A stretch of DNA of 64,000 nucleotides, from contig JAGQYM010000005.1 in NCBI GenBank assembly GCA_020436085.1, positions 1 through 64,000 of the forward strand. The letters run 5' to 3'. The notes beneath the pieces were generated by a model, which was not told the DNA's origin, searched no databases, and saw nothing but the letters and a program-made list of their open reading frames with translations. How positions within the stretch are numbered: position 1 is the first letter of the stretch; every line of letters starts with the position of its first letter. Shown here piece by piece: positions 34,578-42,354 of the stretch. Position numbers and translations under genes: made by a program. Source of the stretch: Cyclobacteriaceae bacterium (GTDB taxonomy: Bacteria; Bacteroidota; Bacteroidia; Cytophagales; Cyclobacteriaceae).

Positions 34578-35924
34578 TCAAAACTTCAACGTAAATACTG
34601 TCTTCACGTTTGGCACCGAGTCAACCGAAAGGCTACCATTGTGTAGTTGCAGGATTTGTCGTGATAAACTCAAGCCAATTCCCGAACCGGTCGCCTTCGT
34701 GGAGAAGAACGGCACAAACACTTTATCCAACGCTTCTCTGATAATGCCTGGTCCATTGTCGACTACCTGAATAACTACGTTTTCATCAATGTGCCCCGCA
34801 TGTAATTCAACTTTTGCGTCTTTCGTTTCCTGACAAGCCTCCAGGGCATTCTTTACCAAATTGATTAAAACTTGTTCGATCATCTCCTCGTCAGCTTCTA
34901 TCGTCAAAAAATCTTCAACCATGTTTACTTTAAAGGTCACTTTGGTTTTTCGAATTTCGTTTCTCATAAGGCTTTCCACTTTGTTCAGCAGATCCTTAAC
35001 CTTAATCACTTTAAAATTTGGCTGGGGAAGTGAAGTGTACTCCCGATAAGCATCAATGAACTTTATCAGACCGCGGCTTCGACTTTCGATTGTGTTTAAG
35101 CCTTCACGAAGATCATCAGCGCCCTCGTTCTTCAGTTCATAGTGTTCATTTACTCTTGTGAGGTCATGATCTAAAATCTCTCTTAGTGTGCTGGTAAGAG
35201 AGGAGATAGGAGTGATAGAGTTCATAATCTCATGTCGAAGTACACGCGTCAAATTCTGCCATGCTTCCAATTCCTGTCTTTGTAATTCCGTTTGGATGTT
35301 TTGCAAGGTTACTAGTTTCACGGTATCGCCTCGCATTCTCATCTCCGTTGCTTGAATAGTTAAAAGGAGGTCGCTACTACCTTTGTACAAGGTGCTTTTG
35401 CCTGGCTCAGTATCATAAATTGCTTTGTACAGCCGCGGGTTAATGTCAATCAACTCCTCCAGGTTAGTGATTGTTGTGACCCCCATAAACTTTTTTGCAT
35501 TGGCGTTGATCAGTTGTACTTCGCCTTCAGCATCAAATGATAGAATACCAGTCCTCACTTGCTGTACCACCGTGTTCAGATATTGCCAATGCTCTTCCTT
35601 TTCAGAACGCGCTTTTCGAAAAGCCTCAAGTACTTCATTAAACGCTTCGTTAAGTTCTTTAAAATTCTTACCGAGTTGATTGTCACTGGTGAAGCCGGAG
35701 ATGAAGTCCGAATATTTTATTGACTCAAGGAAGCGAGTAAGCTTGCGGTTGGTCTGGGAGGTGAATCGATAGAGTTCGACAAATTGAATTGCCAGTACTA
35801 CGAAAGTTAGCAGAGCCGCGAAAATCATGTTCGGCCTTGAAAGCATAAAAACAATCAAGGCCATAACAAGGCCAATCAGGGTTATCCGGAATGCAACCCG
35901 GAACCTGAAATCATTAAAGCCCAT
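34578..35924 (-). CDS. Membrane sensor histidine kinase (NtrY-like)
   Basis: A 448-residue protein: two N-terminal membrane helices (about 10-30 and 33-50) with almost no periplasmic loop, a coiled linker, a PAS domain (about 110-200), HisKA with phospho-acceptor His in VLRHEIMNSITPISS, and HATPase motifs N (LVNLVKNALEA), G1 (VVDNGPGI) and G2 (GSGIGLSLSRQI). It probably senses a membrane or cytoplasmic signal and phosphorylates the NtrC-like regulator encoded just upstream. It overlaps the regulator's stop by 11 nt, so the pair is cotranscribed. Confidence 0.9.
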   Translation of the reverse strand: MGFNDFRFRVAFRITLIGLVMALIVFMLSRPNMIFAALLTFVVLAIQFVELYRFTSQTNRKLTRFLESIKYSDFISGFTSDNQLGKNFKELNEAFNEVLEAFRKARSEKEEHWQYLNTVVQQVRTGILSFDAEGEVQLINANAKKFMGVTTITNLEELIDINPRLYKAIYDTEPGKSTLYKGSSDLLLTIQATEMRMRGDTVKLVTLQNIQTELQRQELEAWQNLTRVLRHEIMNSITPISSLTSTLREILDHDLTRVNEHYELKNEGADDLREGLNTIESRSRGLIKFIDAYREYTSLPQPNFKVIKVKDLLNKVESLMRNEIRKTKVTFKVNMVEDFLTIEADEEMIEQVLINLVKNALEACQETKDAKVELHAGHIDENVVIQVVDNGPGIIREALDKVFVPFFSTKATGSGIGLSLSRQILQLHNGSLSVDSVPNVKTVFTLKF

Positions 35925-37299
35925 ATTTTTCCAGTCTGCGATAGAGCGATGATCGGGTTAGTCCCAATTCGCCCGCGGCTTGAGTTATATTGCCGTTATA
36001 TTTTTTTAACACTTTACGAATTAATATTTTCTCAACTTCCTCAAGGTTGAATTGCTCAAGATTGAGTTGTTGGTCTGCCTCTTTTGCGTTAGAAACATTA
36101 AAGTTAAAATCTTCCGGCTGAAGTACCGATGAATTACTGAGAATCACCGCTCTTTCCAAGGCATGTTGCAGTTCGCGAATATTGCCGGGCCAATTGTGTT
36201 TGTTCAACCTCGACATGGTAGCATCACTCAGCTTATTTAGGCTTTTGCCGTATTTTGATGCGTAGTGCTTTAAAAAATGATTGGCAAGCAATGGAATGTC
36301 TTCAAAACGATCGCGAAGCGGAGGAATCTCAACTTCGATAGTATTAATTCTGTACAACAGGTCCTGGCGGAATCTGTTCTCCTTCACCATTTCGTACAAG
36401 GGCATGTTCGTGGCGCAGATCAGTCTGATATCCACCGGTGTTTCTTTATTTGATCCCACGCGACTTACCCTCCTGTTCTGAAGCACGGTCAATAATTTGG
36501 CTTGCAATGGCATCGACAAGTTTCCGATTTCATCGAGAAAAAGTGTGCCCCTGTTCGCCAGTTCAAATCGCCCGGCTCTATCTTCCTTAGCATCAGTGAA
36601 CGCGCCTTTCTTATGGCCGAATAGTTCGCTTTCAAAAAGTGTTTCAGTGATTGATCCAAGGTCCACCGATACAAAAGACTCATGTTTTCTTGAAGAATTT
36701 CGATGAATTGCTCGTGCAATTAGTTCTTTGCCTGTTCCATTTTCTCCAAGGATCAACACGTTTGCATCAGTGTGAGCTACACGTTCAATGGTTTGAAAAA
36801 TCCGCTGCATCGGTTGACTCTGACCAATGATGTCACTGAACTTCTCATTGAGGGCTTTATTGATCTCTTTGTTTTTGATTCTAAGACTTTCGATTTCGTT
36901 TCTGGATTCGCGAAGTCGGAGGGAGGAATAAAGTGTTGCCAGCAACTTTTCATTTTCCCAAGGCTTCAATACAAAATCAGTGGCCCCTGCCTTGATCGCG
37001 CGAACAGCCATTTGCACATCGCCATATGCCGTGATCAACACCACTACGGAAGAAGGATCTATTTCCAGAATTTTTTCCAGCCAGTAGTATCCCTCACTTC
37101 CGCTACTCACATCTTTAGTGAAGTTCATGTCAAGCATGATGACATCGTAGCTTTCATTGCCCATCAGATTGGGAATGGCCTCAGGATTCTTCTCTATATC
37201 TACCTGGGCGAAGTGACGTTTGAGGTACATTTTTGCCGCCTTGAGCAGGTCTTCGTTATCATCAACGATGAGCAATTTTCCGGTTTTTGTTTCTGTCAT
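35914..37299 (-). CDS. Sigma-54-dependent response regulator (NtrC family)
   Basis: A 461-residue regulator with all three domains: receiver (phospho-acceptor Asp in MLDMNFTKD), AAA+ domain with Walker A GENGTGKE, sigma-54 loop GAFTDA and Walker B GTLFLDEIG, and a Fis-type helix-turn-helix at the C-terminus (ITQAAGELGLTRSSLYRR). I chose the ATG at 37299 (MTETKTGKLLIVDDNED). It probably activates the divergent HlyD/ABC genes through the palindrome at 37468-37483 and the sigma-54 promoter at 37536-37553; that is inference from position. It is coupled to the histidine kinase gene downstream. Confidence 0.92.
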   Translation of the reverse strand: MTETKTGKLLIVDDNEDLLKAAKMYLKRHFAQVDIEKNPEAIPNLMGNESYDVIMLDMNFTKDVSSGSEGYYWLEKILEIDPSSVVVLITAYGDVQMAVRAIKAGATDFVLKPWENEKLLATLYSSLRLRESRNEIESLRIKNKEINKALNEKFSDIIGQSQPMQRIFQTIERVAHTDANVLILGENGTGKELIARAIHRNSSRKHESFVSVDLGSITETLFESELFGHKKGAFTDAKEDRAGRFELANRGTLFLDEIGNLSMPLQAKLLTVLQNRRVSRVGSNKETPVDIRLICATNMPLYEMVKENRFRQDLLYRINTIEVEIPPLRDRFEDIPLLANHFLKHYASKYGKSLNKLSDATMSRLNKHNWPGNIRELQHALERAVILSNSSVLQPEDFNFNVSNAKEADQQLNLEQFNLEEVEKILIRKVLKKYNGNITQAAGELGLTRSSLYRRLEKYGL

Positions 37300-37467
37300 A
37301 ACTTCTGAGTCAATCAAATCGGAGTGGGCTGTTCTCATAGGTTTGCTTCCCAGTACCGAATATTCCTGTCCGGCAATGGGCAATATTGATACCGAATTGT
37401 GAAATCGCACGAAACGACAAATATGCTGCATAAAGGTATATAAAATCCGTCCGCAATCGAACATGTG

Positions 37468-37483
37468 CGTTCACATGTGAACG
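37468..37483. promoter_or_regulatory. Perfect 16-bp palindrome, candidate activator site (UAS)
   Basis: CGTTCACATGTGAACG is a perfect inverted repeat. A partial copy of its core (ACATGTG, 37461-37467) precedes it in direct orientation. It lies 53 bp before the sigma-54-like element and 169 bp upstream of the NtrC-like gene's start, a normal position for a Fis-HTH activator site. Confidence 0.6.
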
Positions 37484-37535
37484 TGAAATCAGCCGAATTT
37501 GCCCAATAGATCGGGCTTTTAGCATGTTTTGGGCC

Positions 37536-37553
37536 TTGGCACGTTTGTTGGCA
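37536..37553 (+). promoter_or_regulatory. Candidate sigma-54 promoter of the HlyD gene
   Basis: TTGGCACGTTTGTTGGCA has a perfect -24 element (YTGGCACG) and a -12 element TTGGCA where TTGCA is usual, so the GG-to-GC spacing is 11 instead of 10. The HlyD ATG follows 37 nt downstream. An NtrC-type activator gene is adjacent. Confidence 0.55.
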
Positions 37554-37590
37554 AATAGCTACCCAAACTCTAAAAATTTCGCCCCTTTTC

Positions 37591-38841
37591 ATGGACAAAC
37601 AATTAAAGAAGAAGAAGTGGACAGTGAAGAAGATAGCTACCTATGGTGGTATCGCGTTGTTGGTATTTTTCATTTCCTACCAGTTCCTGTTTGCAGACAG
37701 GCGCTCTAAGCTGAAAGTTGAAAAAGAGAAGATCACAATCTCTACCGTTCAAAGGGGCGTATTTCAAGAATTTATTCCTCAAACAGGAACAGTAGAGCCT
37801 GCTCGAACGGTATATCTGGATGCGATCGAAGGTGGTAATATCAAGGCAATAGTAAAGGAAAGTGGTGCGATGGTGAAAAAGGGAGAACTCATACTCGAGC
37901 TTTCGAACCTTAACCGCGAGATAGCCGTGCTTCAGCAGGAAGCTTCTCAGGTGGAAAGTATTAACCGCTCACGCGATACACGTCTTTCAATTAACAATAC
38001 CGACCTGGCACAACGCCAGTCCCTGGCAGAAATAGATAATCAGTTGGCGATTCTCGGCCCTCAGTATGAACGCCAAAAGCAATTGTTTGCCAAAAAACTT
38101 ATTTCAAAACAGGAGTTTGAGCAAACTGAAGCAAACTACAAATACAATCTTAAGCGTAGACAAATTACCTACGAGGTATATAAAAAGGATTCACTCAATC
38201 GTATCGAGCAGCTTAGGGATATTGACATCTCAGAAAATAGAATGAGAAGCAACCTCGAAGGAGTTAGAAGAATTCTCGATAACCTAAACATCAAGGCCCC
38301 GATTGATGGTCAGCTATCGACTCCACACTGGGAAATTGGACAAGCAGTAACAACTGGTCAACGCTTGGGACAGGTTGATATCGTTGGTGCTTACAAAGTG
38401 CGTGTGCCAATCGATGAATTGTACCTTCCAAGGATTTCAACTGGCCTTCATGCTACAACTCCGTTTGCCGGAAAAGACTATTCACTTGTGATCACCTACA
38501 TCTATCCAACAATCACGAACGGTCGCTTCGAGGTGGATATGGATTTTGATGGTGAAACACCTGATGGAATTAGAAGAGGCCAATCCATGAGATTAAGAAT
38601 TGAGTTGGGGCAATCCTCAGAAGAGTTGTTGCTGCCGGTGGGTGGTTTCTACAAGGATACCGGAGGAAACTGGGTGTTTGTTCTCGAAGATGGAGACAAC
38701 AGGGCCGTACGCAGAGATATTAAGCTTGGAAGGAAGAATACTGAGAATTTTGAAGTGTTGGAAGGCCTGCAGCCAGGCGATCGTGTGATTACTTCCTCGT
38801 ATGAGAATTTTGGTAACAACGAAGTATTAATACTTGATTGA
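37591..38841 (+). CDS. HlyD/MacA-type periplasmic adaptor protein
   Basis: A 416-residue membrane-fusion protein: an N-terminal membrane anchor (about 12-32), a lipoyl/barrel-sandwich half (GGNIKAIVKESGAMVKKGELIL), a long coiled-coil hairpin (about 105-220), the second lipoyl half (IKAPIDGQL) and a C-terminal barrel domain ending VITSSYENFGNNEVLIL. Such adaptors bridge an inner-membrane ABC or RND pump to an outer-membrane factor. The MacB-like ATPase and permeases follow. A sigma-54-like promoter lies just upstream. No TolC-like gene is in the window. Confidence 0.87.
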   Translation: MDKQLKKKKWTVKKIATYGGIALLVFFISYQFLFADRRSKLKVEKEKITISTVQRGVFQEFIPQTGTVEPARTVYLDAIEGGNIKAIVKESGAMVKKGELILELSNLNREIAVLQQEASQVESINRSRDTRLSINNTDLAQRQSLAEIDNQLAILGPQYERQKQLFAKKLISKQEFEQTEANYKYNLKRRQITYEVYKKDSLNRIEQLRDIDISENRMRSNLEGVRRILDNLNIKAPIDGQLSTPHWEIGQAVTTGQRLGQVDIVGAYKVRVPIDELYLPRISTGLHATTPFAGKDYSLVITYIYPTITNGRFEVDMDFDGETPDGIRRGQSMRLRIELGQSSEELLLPVGGFYKDTGGNWVFVLEDGDNRAVRRDIKLGRKNTENFEVLEGLQPGDRVITSSYENFGNNEVLILD

Positions 38842-38977
38842 TGCAACTATTTGCGCAATCAAGCGTCTAATGAAATGAAAATAATTAATCTGAGTAACTT
38901 TTAAGGAAAATCGAAGTAAACTGACAATAGAACTTAAATCAAAACCATAAATTAACTAATTGTAAACAATCACGATT

Positions 38978-39667
38978 ATGATCAAACTTAAGAATCTGGA
39001 AAAAGTGTATTCTACTGAAGAAGTAGAAACCACCGCCCTTAACAATATCAATCTTGAGATTAAGGAAGGTGAATTTGTAGCCATCATGGGTCCTTCAGGA
39101 TGTGGTAAGTCAACACTACTTAACATCCTCGGTCTGCTGGACAATCCTACCAATGGTGAATACCATTTTGGCGAACATGAAGTAGCCAAGTACTCTGAGC
39201 GTCAGAGAGCACAATTAAGAAAAGGCTCAATCGGATTCGTATTCCAAAGCTTTAACTTGATTGATGAATTGACCGTATTTGAAAACGTAGAACTTCCTCT
39301 TTTGTATTTGAAAGTTCCTTCAAGCGAAAGAAAAACAAGAGTAGAGGAAGTATTGGAAAGAATGAACATCATGCACCGCAGAAATCACTTCCCGCAGCAG
39401 TTGTCTGGTGGTCAGCAACAAAGGGTGGCGATATCACGCGCTATCGTTGCAAAACCTAAAGTGATCCTGGCTGACGAACCTACAGGTAACCTTGATTCTG
39501 CAAATGGTGAAGAAGTAATGAAATTATTATCTCAGTTGAATGAGGAGGGAACAACCATCGTAATGGTAACTCACTCTCCTTACGATGCGAACTATGCTCA
39601 TCGCGTGGTGAACTTGTTCGATGGTAAGGTAGTAACTGAAAACATTAAAGAGCGTTTCCACGTATAG
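38978..39667 (+). CDS. MacB/LolD-type ABC transporter ATPase
   Basis: A 229-residue ATPase with Walker A GPSGCGKST, Q-loop FVFQSFNLIDELT, signature LSGGQQQRVAISRA, Walker B VILADEPTGNLDS and H-loop VTHSP. LolD/MacB-type ATPases drive mechanotransmission by FtsX-fold permeases, exporting peptides or lipoproteins rather than pumping through the membrane. It follows the adaptor gene after 136 bp that include a small inverted repeat (ATTGTAAACAAT, 38959-38970). Three hairpins follow its stop codon. Confidence 0.93.
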   Translation: MIKLKNLEKVYSTEEVETTALNNINLEIKEGEFVAIMGPSGCGKSTLLNILGLLDNPTNGEYHFGEHEVAKYSERQRAQLRKGSIGFVFQSFNLIDELTVFENVELPLLYLKVPSSERKTRVEEVLERMNIMHRRNHFPQQLSGGQQQRVAISRAIVAKPKVILADEPTGNLDSANGEEVMKLLSQLNEEGTTIVMVTHSPYDANYAHRVVNLFDGKVVTENIKERFHV

Positions 39668-39672
39668 TGGAG

Positions 39673-39715
39673 AAACCGTTAACCACGGTTTTGAAGACTT
39701 CAGGATCTGATCCTG
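39673..39715 (+). repeat. Two hairpins directly after the ATPase gene
   Basis: AAACCGT (39673-39679) pairs with ACGGTTT (39685-39691), followed by one more T. CAGGATC T GATCCTG (39701-39715) is a second, nearly loopless inverted repeat. They start 6 bp after the ATPase stop and may end or stabilise the adaptor-ATPase transcript. Confidence 0.5.
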
Positions 39716-39749
39716 ATTCGTTCTCTTAGTAGTTTAGGTTTAGGTTTAG

Positions 39750-39785
39750 AATAAGGCCCCTTTCTTCTCTTGGGGCCTTATTTTA
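39750..39785 (+). terminator. Intrinsic terminator between ATPase and permease genes
   Basis: AATAAGGCCCC, loop TTTCTTCTCTT, GGGGCCTTATTTT makes a long stem followed by T-rich sequence. Just before it lies a short tandem TTTAGG run (39733-39748). Confidence 0.8.
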
Positions 39786-39871
39786 CCTTATTTACTATGT
39801 ATTGCAAGGTACTGTAACAACACAAGCAACCATTTCAAAGTAACGACAGTCTATCACCCAAACTCCAAATC

Positions 39872-42262
39872 ATGTTTAAAAACTACCTCCTCATTACTAT
39901 CCGCAGCATGATGAAGAACAAGCTGTACATCTTCATCAACATTTTTGGAATGGCCATCTCTATTGCTGCTTGCATCGTGGCCTATTTCCATTACGATTTC
40001 AATGCAACGTTCGATTTCAATCACAAAAACAAGGATGTAGTATATCGGATAAACACCACACGTGAGTTTCAGGGTGAGTCTACCACTTATGGCTACGTGC
40101 CGATGGGGTTGGGCAACGCAATCAAAGAGAATATTGCCGATGTTGACCAGGTGATTAGGTATTCACCGTCAGGTGCAGATTTCAGAATAAAAGATGAGTT
40201 GTTTAATGGTGGATTGCAGTTTGTCGATCCCGAATTCTTTGATGCCTTTACTTTCGAATTTATTGATGGCAATTCAGCATCAATTAAAGAGAACGGCACC
40301 ATCTTATTAAGTGAGAAGACTGCGCGCAAATATTTCAACGATGTAAAAGTTGCGGGGCAACCGCTGACACAGCTTCTCGACAGCGGCAAGACCAAGGAAT
40401 ATATTGTTGGTGGTGTCTTCAAAGATCAACCTTCCAACTCCAGCTTCGGATTCGAACTGGCGTTTGCCAACTTTGCCAGCCAGTTTACCCCAGGCGATCT
40501 CGATTATAACGAAAACACATGGAAGTATCGAAATACAACCTTTGTAGTCATTTCAGATAAGTCGCGTGTGCAGGCTGTTGAAGAGCAAATCCAACCTTAC
40601 AAAGAGAACAACAACAAAATAAGAGAGGATTTTATCATTAAGAGCTTCTCCCTTGATCCATTTGTAGGTATGGCCGTCAGGGATAGTTATCAAAACAGAC
40701 CGGGCACGTGGACCCGAGAGGGCTCTCCAATTGCTGCCGTGATCGGGTTGAGTATGATGGGAATATTAATTCTCCTCCTATCATGTTTCAATCTTACCAA
40801 TACATCGATCGCGATTTCTTCAGGGAGACTGAAGGAGATTGGAGTAAGAAAAGTAATGGGGAGCGAAAGGAAACATCTTATCATGCAGTTTTTGGGCGAG
40901 ACCATTTTTGTCTGCTTCATTGCCTTGTTACTCGGTGTAATTATCGCAGAACTATTTCTCATACCGGCATTTAATAACATGTGGGTCGGAGATATCGAGA
41001 TCATAACCAACTACTTTGGCAACCCGAATTTTACCTTCTTCATGATCGGCTTACTTCTGGTAGTCGGTATCTTGGCCGGATCATATCCCGCCTTTTATAT
41101 CAGCAAGTTTCAATCAGTATCCATACTCAAAGGAAAGTTAAAGTTTGGTGGCACGAATCTATTCATGCGCGTGCTTCTTACCCTTCAATTCGCCATTTCA
41201 TTAATTGGAATAGTGTGCAGCTTTGCCTTTATCAAGAATGCAGAGTTTCAAAATAATTTTGATCTCGGGTTCAACAAAAGCGGAGTGATCTATACTCGCG
41301 TAGAAAACCGATCTGATTTTGAAACATACAGAAATGCACTGCAACGAAATCCTGAAATAACTTCAATTTCGGGCAGCGCACATCACTTCTTTTCGAACTA
41401 TTACAACGACCCAATTAAAAGTGGAGAAAGCCAGATTGAGTCAGATATTCTTGATGTGGACGAGAACTACATCAATACAGTCGGGCTGACTTTAGTTGAG
41501 GGAAGAAATTTCAACAAAAACTCAGAAACCGATCGCAACGAATCAGTGATTGTAACAGAAGAGTTTGTTAAAAAATTCGGCTGGGATAAGCCCATCGGAA
41601 AAGAAATAATCTGGATGGATACCGTGCATTTGTATGTAATCGGTGTTACCAAAAATGTTTATACAAGCGGGCTTTGGGAACCGCTTGAACCCACCATGTT
41701 ACGATATGGCAAGGAAGATCCAATACACTATATACAGGTTAGTGCGCCTGCTGACAAGATCGTTGAGATCAATAAGTTTATGGAGTCTACCTGGAAAGAG
41801 ATATTTCCCAATCGCATGTACAATGCCCGCTACATGGATGAGGAGGTAGTGGAAGCGACAACTGTGAATGTGAATATTGTCAAGATGTTTGTTTTCCTCG
41901 GCATCGTTGCTTTATTCCTTTCCGCAACCGGATTGTTTACCATGGTGTCTCTGAATATCATCAAGAGAATGAAAGAGATTGGTGTACGCAAGGTACTAGG
42001 TGCATCCATAGCGAATATTTCAAAGGTGATTAACCTTGAGTTCATCATTATCCTTTCCGCGGCTTGTGTATTAGGTGCTTTTGCTGGAGCCTTTATGGCT
42101 GAAATGTTGATGGGTAGCATTTGGAACTACTTCCAGAAAACGACAACTGAGACCATGTTGCTTTCTGTGTTCATAATGATATTCGTCTCATTCGCGTCTA
42201 TCGGTTACAAAACCTATAACACAGCACGGATGAACCCGGCAAAAACGCTAAGAGACGAATAA
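39872..42262 (+). CDS. FtsX/MacB-fold ABC transporter permease 1
   Basis: A 796-residue permease with two copies of the FtsX unit: helix, large periplasmic domain and three helices in each half. Halves start at about residue 15 (YIFINIFGMAISIAACI) and about 420 (RVLLTLQFAISLIGI). The signature MKEIGVRKVLGASIANI lies near residue 705. This FtsX/MacB/LolC-type fold uses ATPase strokes to move periplasmic domains and extract or export substrates. It is the most diverged of three consecutive permeases. It has its own short upstream region after the terminator at 39750-39785. Confidence 0.88.
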   Translation: MFKNYLLITIRSMMKNKLYIFINIFGMAISIAACIVAYFHYDFNATFDFNHKNKDVVYRINTTREFQGESTTYGYVPMGLGNAIKENIADVDQVIRYSPSGADFRIKDELFNGGLQFVDPEFFDAFTFEFIDGNSASIKENGTILLSEKTARKYFNDVKVAGQPLTQLLDSGKTKEYIVGGVFKDQPSNSSFGFELAFANFASQFTPGDLDYNENTWKYRNTTFVVISDKSRVQAVEEQIQPYKENNNKIREDFIIKSFSLDPFVGMAVRDSYQNRPGTWTREGSPIAAVIGLSMMGILILLLSCFNLTNTSIAISSGRLKEIGVRKVMGSERKHLIMQFLGETIFVCFIALLLGVIIAELFLIPAFNNMWVGDIEIITNYFGNPNFTFFMIGLLLVVGILAGSYPAFYISKFQSVSILKGKLKFGGTNLFMRVLLTLQFAISLIGIVCSFAFIKNAEFQNNFDLGFNKSGVIYTRVENRSDFETYRNALQRNPEITSISGSAHHFFSNYYNDPIKSGESQIESDILDVDENYINTVGLTLVEGRNFNKNSETDRNESVIVTEEFVKKFGWDKPIGKEIIWMDTVHLYVIGVTKNVYTSGLWEPLEPTMLRYGKEDPIHYIQVSAPADKIVEINKFMESTWKEIFPNRMYNARYMDEEVVEATTVNVNIVKMFVFLGIVALFLSATGLFTMVSLNIIKRMKEIGVRKVLGASIANISKVINLEFIIILSAACVLGAFAGAFMAEMLMGSIWNYFQKTTTETMLLSVFIMIFVSFASIGYKTYNTARMNPAKTLRDE

Positions 42263-42354
42263 AAAAAATCGAAGATCTACTGCAACATCCCGTGTAGGCT
42301 TGGCGTCTTAGGGCAGAGAACTGTTCGTTCGAAATAATTTAACCCGCTATTGGC

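Noticed and set aside
36772-37308. 178-residue plus-strand ORF
   Set aside because: Antisense of the NtrC-like regulator's receiver domain, which has full domain support.
39733-39748. TTTAGG tandem run (telomere-like)
   Set aside because: Only two to three units, next to a terminator; chance or hairpin-related rather than a repeat element.
42298-42316. Second sigma-54-like site (TTGGCGTCTTAGGGCA) before permease 2
   Set aside because: -24 element is imperfect and GG-to-GC spacing is 9; too weak to claim.
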